From NCBI GenBank assembly GCA_033980235.1, contig CM067069.1, positions 1,385,501 through 1,449,500 on the forward strand: a stretch of DNA of 64,000 nt, given 5' to 3'. This document shows, one piece after another, positions 12,161 through 23,394 of this stretch. The notes beneath the pieces were generated by a model. The model did no database searches and was not told the origin of the DNA. It saw only the letters and a program-made list of their open reading frames with translations. Source of the DNA: Diadema setosum. Taxonomy: Eukaryota > Echinodermata > Echinoidea > Diadematoida > Diadematidae. Both the position numbers and the translations under genes were made by a program. Position 1 is the first letter of the stretch. The number at the start of each line of letters is the position of its first letter.

Positions 12161-12731
12161 ACAGGTAAATCATCAAGCTTGCCTCAAATGGCATGGACAT
12201 GCAGTGGCTTTAAATGTTTATGTTGACAAGGATTACTCCAAGTGCTCAGGCAATATGAAAGGACACCAGGAAACAACCTAAGACTCCCAAACAAGGAGCT
12301 GCAAGTTTATATAGAACCTGACGCATCGATACATTCAAAAGTTTGCATACTGATATGTACTGTATCTGTGTGACATATTATCCATGAATTGATGAAACCA
12401 GGTTCACTTTCATTCATGACACACAAAACAAGGTAAACATGTCAGGCTTCCAAGTAATGATCTGGCCACATTAAAAGACCATCAATAACAAACCTACATG
12501 TGTTTGTTATGTCACAATAGACAAATGTGCAATACCTTTTTAAAACTAAGTGTGCAATGTTGTTGTCAAAAATAATGGGCTCTCTATTAAAACCATGTAT
12601 ATATTGCATTTTAGACACATGTATACCCTCAGCAATTTCTGCTTCAGAAAAACCCCTATTACAAATTCTTCATACAAAATGTCCTGTTTCATCTTGTTAA
12701 GATGATTATATCATAATATTCAACAATCATC

Positions 12732-12851
12732 CAACTTTGTAACTGATTGACAAATTGCCCTACATCGACGTAAATAATCATGGCTACTACTAAAACACTG
12801 ATCAATTCAGTGCTTATTTACGTCGATGTAGGGCAATTTGTTAATCAGTTG
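12732..12851. repeat. Near-perfect 38-bp hairpin in intron
   Basis: The left arm (12732-12777) and right arm (12814-12851) pair over about 38 bp with very few mismatches, including TACATCGACGTAAATAA on one arm. The loop is about 36 nt and contains its own CACTGA/TCAGTG stem. It lies about 45 nt inside the intron from the 12897 donor, so it would be transcribed in RAPGEF1 pre-mRNA. It could be a tiny foldback transposon, a hairpin-RNA precursor or a microRNA-like locus. Confidence 0.75.
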
Positions 12852-12896
12852 CAATGAAAGCATCTCGACGGAAGAATTTCAAATCATCCAACTTAC

Positions 12897-12957
12897 CAAG
12901 AAACCATTTCAGTGCTGTCAGAACTGCCTTCTCTGATCCCTTCAACTTGTCAACATC
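12897..12957 (-). CDS. RAPGEF1: RAPGEF1 exon, DVDKLKGSEKAVLTALKWFL
   Basis: This 61-nt exon follows a TTTAACCCCTAG acceptor and ends at TTTCTTG/GTAAGT. It enters in phase 0 and leaves in phase 1. The product DVDKLKGSEKAVLTALKWFL matches the human C3G segment WLEEKEKEVVSALRYF in charge pattern and aromatic positions. Phases agree with the flanking 23192 and 3122 exons. It lies in a GC-poor region with hairpin repeats close to its donor. Confidence 0.82.
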
Positions 12958-15680
12958 CTAGGGGTTAAAGAAACAAAACAGGAAGAAAACATTAATGAGA
13001 TGCACTACAAAAGTTATTAACAATTTTATTGAACTGAGTGCAGCAATCAAATAACCCCATTACTACCACCAGCAACCTGTTCAAGAACGACATCCATACT
13101 GTTTTGAAGTGATGGTCTTCTGTAGGATTAAAGAATGGATTGCTGTTTTCAAGTTGAAAAATTTGAGCTGCATGGTCCTACAGGCTCTGACATCATGTAG
13201 ATATGAACCTGAGAAAAACTAAGGGTTGAAAGAAATGCTCAGTGGTTAGAGAAAGTGAAAATCTGTGAGAGGCTTGATTTACTCTACTCATTATTTCCTG
13301 CAGACAGTATAATTACGATTTAGTAGGCATTTTTAAAAATCAGCATAAAGATATTCATTCATATATCTCTCCACAGTGACAGTATAATGATCCTCAAAAT
13401 TTGTTTTCTGCAGTTTTTCTTTGAATATTTGAATACCATCATACCATATATATCATACCACCATCAAAAGGTTCTGAATAGATTTGGATGAAACTTGCAG
13501 AAACAGTTGATAGTGACACAAGAAACAGATGATTACCCCATATCAAAATTCTGGTAATGATCGGGGAGTTTTAATGAATTTTTGAAGGATTTTCCACCTT
13601 TTGGCAGATAGGATCAATGAACTTTAGAGTTTAAGCTACGCGTATTTGAGGTTTGCACGCGCACACTAGAGCCAGTACTCTGCTCGGGCAAGGCGCTGCG
13701 CAGCTGGAAGCTGATGACGTACGCAGATGGCTTCTTTATTGGGAAATTGGGCAATTTTCAGCATGCGTATATGGGTGGAAATGAGCTGCTTGGAGGAGGT
13801 CTGCAATCTCCAAGTCATGCTTTTCTAGTTGTAGATATATTTAACTAAAAGATGATCACTATAACACTGCTGAAGTTATGTGATTACTAAATACAAAACT
13901 GTTAAAATCTTATACTTCCATATACTTTGAACCTTTTATATATTTAGGCATGAAGTATTTGCATTAAACCGAAAATGTCAAAAACAGCTTGTGAATGTTT
14001 TCTGTCAGTGTCATGTAAGCTTTAGTGCAGCTTTATGCCGAGTGCCATCTTGGATCTCCTGGCCACGGGCAAAAGAAAACAATTTGGGAAGGGCGCCTCA
14101 TTGACTCCTGTGTAGGGTGAGTCAGAGGAGTTAGTCACCCCAAACCTCTGGGTAGAGTAATCAGCATCAAGAGGAGAAGTGCTTTCTCCTTGGCTCCCTT
14201 CCTCCTGTCTTAGCAGTAATTATTTCATCTGTCGTCTCTCCTATTTCCTAATTGTCGGTGAGAACAGTGTGGGGGAGGGTGAAGGAAGAACATCCTATCA
14301 TAAGTACTGTTCACACTCACTCAAAATTAACAATTTTCTACAAATATCTTTTGCCTTGCAATGTACAAAAAAATCAGTTTTTGTGTGTGAACACATGCAA
14401 ACATAAAAAATGTTTGATCTTTCAGATATGCATTGCAATGCAAAAATTGGTCTACCTTTTTTTTTTTAAACTTACGCAATAGATTGCCCAGCTGAGCGTG
14501 TGTGAAGAGCACGTAAAGAAACCATCAAAGGCAAATAAAAAGCCATTTTCACATCGCGATGCAAAACGCGATAACTCCTGCGTGTGAATTTGAGCTATAT
14601 TCTCTGCATTTGCGGTTGAAGGACAGATCAGGCAGACCGACACGGCCACGTCAGACGGTGAATGGGGAAACCATTAGGCGTTTCGCCTTCGTCTGATGTA
14701 TTTCCCAATCTGGATATCCTAGTTGATCCCCCACTAAATTGTTGTGCCTACGCATCCCTTACCGCACATGGGAAGTGATTAAAAGTAGATGAATAATCTG
14801 TAACACATAATATAAACAACTCTCCCCTATACTGTATTGGAATGATGATTCAAACACTAGCCCACAGTCCTCCATTTTAGTCAAGTATTAGCTTTTCACT
14901 TTTTCTTCTGCAATGACTGCATGCTGAGACAGCTTTCTGTGACAATCTTGTCAGATGTAGACTAGATTTTGATATGAATGCTTTAAAGTTTGCATACTGT
15001 TAAAAATTGATGTTAAGATATAGAGCAGGGGAAAAAAATATCTACTGTAGCATCTTAGTATGTCAAAATAGCAATCCACAATCCCTGACTGATGTAAACT
15101 TCAGTAAATGTTTTGATACACTTTTATATAATCAAAGTGTAAGAATTCACTTTTCTTATGAGCCTAAAAAATACCAAAATATTAATTGTTTGTTTGTCTG
15201 ACTTTGATTTTCTCTTGTCCCAGTAAGTCAAGAAAAACAGGACCTTGCATTTGAGGCCCTAAAATTAATCTAGCATGAATTCATATATAACAAAAATAAA
15301 AACAACAGCATAGGCTAAAACACCCGGCACAGGGAAAGAGCCATGGTTGCCATGGTAACCAAAAGTTTTTTCTCCAACATCCACTGCTATTTGTCTTCTC
15401 AAATGAATTACTTATATTTTCCTAGGCCTCACTTTATGAATGTGTTCCTAAACCAATGGAAAAAAATGATAGTTCTTCTTTTTTCATGTCAAACAGAAAT
15501 GAAACAATCCCAGGAAGTCTACCATCCCAGTAAAGCATCCCTAAATCCCAGCAGGGATTATTAATGTTAATTCTATAGCCCACAATTTGAACTTTGTGAG
15601 GTGTCTGAGTGTGTGTGCGGAGGGGTTGATCGAACAACTGGGGCAAGAAATAGATCCCTATTTCATGGGTATAGATTATT

Positions 15681-15762
15681 TACCCATTGAGGACGGTTTG
15701 ATTTTGCTACATTTCCCATAGACACCTGCCCGAGTATACTATGGACTTGTCCTCAATGGGTA
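15681..15762 (+). repeat. ~85-bp hairpin repeat, copy 1
   Basis: The arms TACCCATTGAGGAC and GTCCTCAATGGGTA pair perfectly over 14 bp. Between them is TTTCCCATAGACACCTGC and CGAGTATACT, shared with the copies at 18879, 28501 and 32982. No tRNA-like boxes were seen. Confidence 0.85.
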
Positions 15763-16154
15763 AAGAAGTGGAGGTCTGCGTAATGATTGAGTTGGATAAG
15801 TTCCCACGATTGTCTTTCTTGAAACATTGTGCCATATGCTGGCACCATGGAGAGTGTGAACCAGGAAAGGGCAGTTAATTCACAGCAGGTGATTGTAGGC
15901 ATAGTGTGAAATGCCCCCAAACCCACACAACTACTGCCTAGGTTTCCTCTTGAAATAAATGAAATGAGAAAATAACATCCTCCCATCATTATTATTCTTT
16001 TAACAGTCGAAATCTTATTTTACTGTGCATAGACAAGTATGTACATACCAATTGACATTCATGCATGACTTCTGCAAAAGTGGTTAATGAACAGAAAATT
16101 TAACATCCATTTACTTTTTTATTGTATGTTGAATACTGAAAAACAAGACATTTT

Positions 16155-16265
16155 AGCGTGCATGAAACTTCGGCAAATTTTGCAAGGAGCCAAGATTTAT
16201 GAAAGTAAAATGCACACAAAAGTTTTGTTTACACAACGTACTGAATGCCAGTCACTTCAGGGAAC
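16155..16265 (+). repeat. Diverged GCATGAAACTT core repeat
   Basis: Contains GCGTGCATGAAACTTCGGCA and GTACTGAATGCCAGTCACTT, related to the central part of the 47713-47900 element. The ends are not recognisable. Confidence 0.35.
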
Positions 16266-17239
16266 TAGAGTGACCATGGAGTAACAACTATGGAACCAAA
16301 GCGGATCTGTAGGAGCTAAGTTGAATAAAAATTGATCAAATTATGATGATTATAGGAGAATAAGCAATGTAGTTACAAGTATGTGTAAAATTGTCTGCAT
16401 TCACACTTCTCATTAAAGATAAATTGTTATTCATGCTGAAGATAGATTTAAAGTACAAAGACCCTTTTTGGCTCTCAACCAAGTGTATGTTTGTATTACA
16501 AAGAGTTCTGTAAGTGGAGTTTCATATAGGATAAGATCAATTATCAGTTCCTGGGAAAAGTAGCACAGAGAGAGAGTTCAATAAAGCTAGTGCAGAAATT
16601 TGTCTGTAGATGTGTCTGTTAGTTAGTGCATGGGTATGCCCACATATCGCCTGCATGCCCCGATATTATACCCTAATCATCCCCCAGGTTGGCTGAGGAG
16701 AGATTATCCGAGAGGAAATCCTGAAGAAAACGGTGCCCTGGATGGATTGAGGGGGTAATAGCAGGAGACTTTCTGGACTTCGGTCAAATGTTAACTCTGC
16801 AGAAATATCCTAATCATGCCAAGTTTCATTTCATTCATTTATTTCATTTCATCAACTAATTTTCACTTTCATTTTAAACAAAAATATAGATGTACACAAC
16901 ATACCATGCTTAAAAAAATACATACATATTCTAAATATAAATTATGTCAAAAAATATCAACTTGTCAAGGAAAGATGAAAATGGGGGGAAAGATGAAAAA
17001 AAAAAACCACTTTGCAGAGCTCTTTGTGTTTGTCGTCCTACATTTGCATCTTTCACTCTATCTTTCTTTCCCTTTCCACCCCCCCCCCCCTTTCTCTCTC
17101 ATTGCTATTCAGCTATCCCTTTATCAACCTGAACATGTGTACCTACAAATCTTAACATCTTTAATAATCTGCTTTAACATCCCTCCTTATCTCTGGTATC
17201 CACCCCAAGAAATACCAATTAATATCTAACTTTGTAAGC

Positions 17240-17530
17240 TCACCTACCGGTTGTTAATACTGTGGGATGACTTCGGGAGCCATGGAATCAGTGTGTTTGG
17301 TACGACAGACTGAGGTGGAATGGAAGCCCCCCTGCATTTAGGCCTTAGACTACAGCTACACACACCCACAGACAGGGCTCAGCCCAAGCTCCCAACGGGT
17401 CTAGGTACCCATTCCTCAAGAGATGGGGTTACACTCAGCGCTTTTTAGGACTGAGGGGTTTATATTTGGGTTTATTCGGTCGGAAGGGCGTGGTCCCAAT
17501 GAGACCCTGGGAAGTTAGTTCAGATCCTTC
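17240..17530. other. GC-richer block of unknown nature
   Basis: This block is visibly richer in G and C than its surroundings, with words such as CAACGGGTCTAGGTACCC and GGTCGGAAGGGCGTGGTCC. There is a good minus-strand donor-like GTAG/GTGAGC at about 17240, but the frame entering it has stops, so it is not a coding exon in the needed phase. It may be an old SINE-like insert or a noncoding exon. Confidence 0.3.
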
Positions 17531-18205
17531 ACTGGGTTTCATAGAGTTCACCTAAATATAACACTTTTGGCTACCGATATATTTGTATGTAGTGTACTAT
17601 ACAATGTACACTGTATGTCTTGATCAGAATGACCATCCGTACATAATTGTATGAGGTCACTATTTTGCTACTGGTAGCAGCCACTCCAGGTCTAGACAGC
17701 AAGAATTTTCCAACCCACTTATTGACAGATTTTTGTTTCTTTTGCAGGTACAAGGGGTTCAAGGTTACAGACGGAGACCTATAATGATGGATAGAAAGAA
17801 ATTTTTTTTTCAAGTGGTTTCAGACATTGAAGTGAACTTGATTGTAATTGTGTTCTCTGAAGTGCATTCTTCAAAATCTTCCCTGGGGTGCCAAGACCTT
17901 GCATCTTTGTTGGCATATACTCAAAAACCTTCCTACCTTAATATTCAACATCAGAAATACTTCTTTGAGTTTTTAAACATCGCGATTATTAATGCAATCA
18001 AAAACAATGTTTCCACATCATTTTACATCAACATTGATATTATTTTGCCAAAAAAAAAAGTTGTGAAAGTCAACCATTTTTTTTCACTCTCCTGAAAAGT
18101 AATGATTTTGAGATACAAGGTCTTGTCACTTCCCCCCTGCCCCCATAATGAAATGCTTGTTACTGGGTGTTCAAACATTAAAATGAGGCTACTCACCTAC
18201 CATCA

Positions 18206-18625
18206 AAGGGGAATCTGACCCAAATATTAATATGTGGATTCAGTTAAATTTCAAAAATATTAGTAGTATGCTTGAGAAAAGTTTGACAAAAATCAGGCAT
18301 GTAATGGAAAAGTAATGAAAGTTTTGATTATTATATCCATATGTGCTGTCTGCTCTGGATGAGAAAAAGTATCAACAATTCATCATGTAACAGAAGGGCA
18401 ACAATATAAAGAAAAATTATACAAAAATTTCATTTTCTTAAACACTATATTCCTCCTATTTGTTAACTGACATATATTGAGAGTAATATTATTCCCCCTA
18501 ACATATGAAAGAGATAAGTAATATGCTCTTTCATTATTGTAGAAAAGTGAAAAATTGTTGAGTTCATTTTATATAAATTTTCTTATATTATTGTCTGACT
18601 AGAAATTGTTGCAGTCTTTTTGTCA
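18206..18625 (+). repeat. Degenerate relative of the AAAGGGAAGGTAAACC foldback
   Basis: Starts AAAGGGGAATCTGACCCAAA and continues with diverged versions of the foldback's GTTTGA.AAAAATC.G segment. It then follows the same TGACATATNTTGAGNGTAATATNATTC order as 20880-21222. Older and more decayed than the 20295 copy. Confidence 0.55.
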
Positions 18626-18878
18626 AGCATATGACTGTTGCTGTGCCTATGAACAGGGATATGTACTTTATAAACATGCTATACTGTATATTACATATTA
18701 CTGTATTACATATAAATCATATTTCATGATCATATATGCTATGTACAGCTCAAGTTATCCACTTCCAGGCCAAAGTCCTTATGACATCACATTGAGAAAG
18801 CTAATTATCATCATTGACATCAAACTTTTCCTATTGATATGATCCTAGCATATACATTGCCTTACGAATGTAGATCAA

Positions 18879-18960
18879 TCATTGAGAAGAGCTCATTTTG
18901 CTATAACACACGTTTCCCATAGACACCTGCTTGAGTATATTTGGGACTAGTCTTCATAGC
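18879..18960 (+). repeat. ~85-bp hairpin repeat, copy 2 (decayed arms)
   Basis: Shares TTTCCCATAGACACCTGCTT and GAGTATAT..GGGACTAGTCTTC with the other copies. The terminal arms no longer pair well. Confidence 0.65.
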
Positions 18961-20294
18961 TCCGTTAATAGCTCCAGGTGACACTACTATCAGCCAGTGC
19001 ATTGTGGGTCCTGGGTCTGTAAAAACAATATTGTGTGTGATATCAATGGAGAAGCTCACTTGATAAATGTATGGACTTTTCCTGATTGGCAGCATAGACC
19101 TTGTATACATTAAACTGCTACTTTACTCCCCCCCCCCCCCCCCCAATATACACACAGGCATCAAGGAAGTATTGTTATTGAAACCATAACAATAACACTG
19201 AAAATCACACTAGAAACTTTCTTTTGTGTGTGTGTAGTATCATATCTCCTTTGGCTGCCTGTGAACAAAAAAAGTGAATCTATGAAATTGTTTGGCAGTA
19301 TTATATTATGGTGTAAAACTTTACAATGAATGACACACTGGCCAGAAAATAATTTAATTCTAAAAGTATTGTTATTATGGCACAGTTTGCACACTGAATA
19401 CACTATGCCATATCTTTGCATGGGATAGAAGGCACACACGGCAATTAGGATTGCTTCAAGTTCATATTACAACACCACTCCTGTACAATGTACAAAGTGC
19501 ATACATTAGCCACAAGAGTTTTTAACAACTCTCTAGGCCTATATGCACAGTGCCAATAGTGGTCTCTGTGTGATTTCAGATGTAGTTTTTCTTCCTTTAC
19601 ACCGGAGCTCATATAGATCACAATAAGCTATGAGGAAATGTAGAGCTGGTGGCATGGGCAAAGACATATAGTTTACATTATTATATTCTTTCAATGGGTA
19701 TTATCAAAATATTGATCATATTTCATATCTAAATGTACAGTATCTCATTCCTTATTTTATCCAAGAGCCCCTTCCCAATGTCTCTTGCTGTTTGTCCTTA
19801 CAATGTTTTTCTTCCCCAATCATTTGTATGCCCCTGTGTGTGTGTGTTTGTATGTATGTGCTTACATTACTTTACTTTTGTTTTTCTTTTGTAAGTCCAA
19901 TTTATCGAGTGGCCAACATCTCTACAGGCTTGTCTTTTACATGGGTTTCTCTTTTCCAATTACACAAAGATTTTGAACAAATAGTTTCACATAGATTATG
20001 AATAGCGCATCTTGCTCATTTTCTTTTTTGCTTTCAAATACATGTTTAGATATTTTGTATCATATTGATTGGTGGGAATAATTGTCTGTAAAAAAAAAAT
20101 AGGATATGGGAAATGAAATTTGATTTGAATTTAATTAAATTAAATTGAAATTAGGCACTTCAGAATCTATCCTTATAAAAAGGATTCACACTATACACTG
20201 GAGACAAATACTTTACTAAACAAGATCTATGTACATGTTGTTGGATAATACTTTGATTGAAACAGAAAATAATAGAAAAGAAATATGTCTAAAT

Positions 20295-20860
20295 TTAAAG
20301 GGAAGGTAAACCCAAAGAGCAATGTGGATTGAGTGAAAGCAGCAACATTAGTAGAACACATCAGTGAAAGTTTGAGAAAAATCGGACAATCGATGCAAAA
20401 GTTATGAATTTTTAAAGTTTTGGTGTTGGAACCGCTGGATGAGGAGACTACTAGAGGATATGACGTATGAGTGGACAACAATACAAAGAAAATATAAAGG
20501 ATATTCAACAAAAATTCACTTTTCTAGAATTATGAAAGAGCAGTGGACCATCCGCTTTCAGAAAGCAGGGGGAATAATTGCTACCCTTAACATATGTCAA
20601 TATCAAGTTCATGGAATTTGTAATTTTCATGAAAAATGGATTTTTGTAGTATTTTCTTTATATTTTCTTGATATTGTAGTCCACTCATACGTCATAACCT
20701 CTATTAGCCTCCTCATCCAGCGGTTCCAACACCGAAACTTTAAAAATTCATAACTTTTGCATCGATTGTCCGATTTTCTTCAAACTTTCACTGACGTGTT
20801 CTACTAATGTTGCTGCTTTCACTCAATCCACATTGTTCTTGGGGTTTATCTTCCCTTTAA
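20295..20860. mobile_element. Foldback element with ~180-bp arms
   Basis: The left arm (about 20295-20478) begins TTAAAGGGAAGGTAAACC; the right arm (about 20679-20860) ends GGTTTATCTTCCCTTTAA. The arms match inversely over nearly their full length, including ATGACGTATGAGTGGAC against GTCCACTCATACGTCAT. The ~200-bp centre has no transposase. A right-half copy is at 40390-40733. Confidence 0.88.
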
Positions 20861-20879
20861 CAGTTTGATAAAGCTCATG

Positions 20880-21222
20880 TTAGTGAAGTATGACATTCCC
20901 TCAACTTTTTACTGACATATGTTGAGGGTAATATCGTTCGCCTTGCTTTCTATTAAAGAGGTTAAGTCGAGGGCTCTTTCAGTATGCTAGAAAAAATGTT
21001 AACATGTTGAATTCCCTAATCTATATTTTCATTTTTGTCATTGAGTGATGTCATGAACTGTTGCAGTCTTCTTATCCAGCGATGGCAGCACCAAAGCTTT
21101 CAAAATTCATAACTTTTGAATGAATTGTTGATTTTCCTCAAACTTCACTGATGTGTTCTACTAATTAATATTGCTGCATTCACTCAACCAACATACATAT
21201 TTGGTTATCATTCCCCTTTAAA
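20880..21222 (+). repeat. Related foldback-derived repeat
   Basis: Lies just right of the 20295-20860 element and ends in a second, diverged copy of the same right arm (ATTCATAACTTTTGAATGAA, then ACTCAACCAACAT, then ATTCCCCTTTAAAG). Its left part (TGACATATGTTGAGGGTAAT) is shared with 18206-18625. Confidence 0.6.
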
Positions 21223-23191
21223 GAACATAGAAACACATATCAAAAAGCCTATCTCAAAGCAGGTATCCACCATGTCTGAAAATTACTCACTGATAGGAAT
21301 TTGAGGTATCCAACACAGCCATGGCGATCATTACCCACAGACCCAAAGTCCATACATGATCAACAACGAGCAACATGTCTTCCAGGAAACCAGTAAAAAC
21401 TAGCTGACTATACAGTGCCTACACATTATGTCGCACATCCTTAACTGACTAGGTTACATTTCCTTTGCGTCCAGTGACATACTGTACATGTATTTGCAGG
21501 AAGCAAACACACAAAAAGACTTGGGAGACTGAAGCAATAAAACACTTCATTTTCATCGCAGCATCTACTTAAGACTTATACTGTCTCCTTTACTTACTAA
21601 TGAAGTGATTAATATTTATGATGGTTATAATGAAATAATAATACTGATGGAAGTAATTATAATTATGACTGTGCTGACATCATAATGAATGTGAAAGCCA
21701 TGATGGTTTTCTGCAGTTCAAGTTTTCAAGCCCTTGACTGTCATACCCTATGCGTACCTAATCACATTACTCACGCATCAAAGTAACAGCTATGGGTCCA
21801 TCAACATTAAAATCATGCATGGCCCTGATCATGAACGCAATACATGTCTGTAGCAGGCATTAGCCGATCAGTGTACGTGAAATGTAACCACGTATCACTA
21901 CCCAAGCACAAGATTCTTTATGGGTCACTTGCGTACCACTGGAACACTTGCAAGTCAATCCTCCACTATCTTCTCCCTCACACCGTGGGTCGTGTGATCC
22001 GTCCAGATACAATTACAGAACCACACCGAAAATAATCTGCATATATCTTGACACTTGGTGGATATAACTCTCTGCCAAATCACTCCTAGTGTATTTACAC
22101 TTGGTTTGTTTGTGGTTGTTTTTTTCACCAAAAAACAACAACAACAAAACAATATTATCCATTAATCGAGCACAATGGATTATTGGAGTGAATGATTTAC
22201 AAAAGGAGAAGTTGTTGATGTGTGCTAATATTCAAAGATGTACACAAGGTGTCACATGTACGCCCAGAGGAATGTAGAGCACTTGCCTTCAAAAGCATTG
22301 TTGTTCATATGACCTGAACTAAATGAGCACTGTGAGGAATTTAAAGGGGTTGCGCAGCATTGGCATGAGTACCTGACCACTGAAATGTTGAATTATTCTT
22401 TACAGTTGATCAATCATGATTTAAGTTGCATATAACAGCCAAAAACAAAGTTTAATCCCTCTTGAAGAAGGAAAGCATTTAATCTACATACACTATTTGT
22501 ACATACCCTGAAGGTGCAAAGTGTGTTTACTGTGAATTATACAAGACAAGCTGCCATTTAAGTTCAGCCCAATATCTGGTCAAAATGGCAATTACAATAT
22601 CATTAAGTTTCATTTTGGGGACTACTAACTATTAATCTTGGAAATCTACCTGCAGACCCTCTTCCTTTAAAGGTTAATTGATAGTTTTGTCACATTTTTA
22701 TGACTACAGGATTGTAATTTATTCCTGGATATCATGCATGGTATTCCAAGAGAAAAAGACGATGATGCCCAATAGTGACATGATATTTACGTATTATGAA
22801 ATAATCATGCCCACAGCAGAAATCCAAATATAAGTAATAAAATGAGTTCATTTGCAGGCATTATAATTGCATCTATTGCTTCAAGAATCTTAATGTTTCC
22901 CTATTTACATTAAAAAAAAAAGAAATATGTTCTTACACTCTCTTGACGGAAAACACGGTAGTTCTGCTGACAAATGTCAGCAAAATCTCTTTCAAGACTA
23001 AGTAATCAGGAGATAAACAGAAACCTTGGCTAATGTTACAATAAAAATCCCTCAGTGTCAAACTTTTAACAAGAGAATATCAAGACGGCTTTTAATTTCT
23101 TTCACGATCCTTGGCTCTCACAAACAGTAGACAAACTGCAGTGAAAGAGGAAGTAAGCACAGTATCAGAGTTGGGTATATGTTTACTATAC

Positions 23192-23394
23192 CTTATCCAC
23201 CCCAGCCTTCTTGGGTGTTTCTGTGTTCACAGGAGGCGATTCCTTGTTCCCTCGACTGATCTTCCGTTTGGCCATGTCCACGAAGCTCTTCTTACGGGTC
23301 ACACGCTCGGTGGTGGGCGCCTCAGACGACCCACTGTTCCGGTGCTTATTTCGGTGTTTCCGCGGCAACGGAAGGGTGTTGAATTTGTACTTGT
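23192..23394 (-). CDS. RAPGEF1: RAPGEF1 exon, basic N-terminal region
   Basis: This 203-nt exon follows a TCTGCTCACACAG acceptor and ends at GATAAG/GTATAG. It enters in phase 1 and leaves in phase 0. The product is (D)KYKFNTLPLPRKHRNK, then HRNSGSSEAPTTERVTRKKS, then FVDMAKRKISRGNKESPPVN and TETPKKAGVDK. The start resembles the human MDKFHSPKIKRTPSKKGK stretch, and the whole exon is strongly basic, as the family's N-terminus is. Similarity is weaker than for downstream exons, but the phases fit the 12897 exon and the reading frame is clean across the whole exon. Confidence 0.72.

Larger units (their letters stand above)
3234..12896. other. RAPGEF1 intron, 9.7 kb, repeat-rich
   Basis: Contents, all listed separately where named: a foldback MITE (4141-4328), an ATG/GAT-rich tract after it, a MITE split by a Helentron-like element (5735-7067), a CT-rich stretch (3600-3900), an (ACT)n tract (7850-7966), a TACTGTAAA-type MITE (8478-8690), a TIR element (9085-9514), an imperfect 56-bp duplication (9674-9800), a Helentron-like element (11097-12160) and a hairpin next to the donor (12732-12851). 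The gaps between them, including 7070-7840 and 9810-10900, show nothing I can name. Confidence 0.7.
12958..23191. other. RAPGEF1 intron, 10.2 kb, repeat-rich
   Basis: Contents: an ~85-bp hairpin repeat at 15681-15762 and a weaker copy at 18879-18960; a TACTGTAAA-type core at about 16155-16265; a GC-richer unassigned block at 17240-17530; foldback repeats at 18206-18625, 20295-20860 and 20880-21222; and poly(C) runs near 17080 and 19126. The stretch 13480-14170 has a repeat-like look (CpG words beside AT-rich DNA) but I could not find its ends. 21230-23190 shows nothing I can name. Confidence 0.65.

Noticed and set aside
11856..12200. Arg-Pro-Ser-Val repeat protein on the minus strand
   Set aside because: Translation of the (GGAC)n microsatellite.
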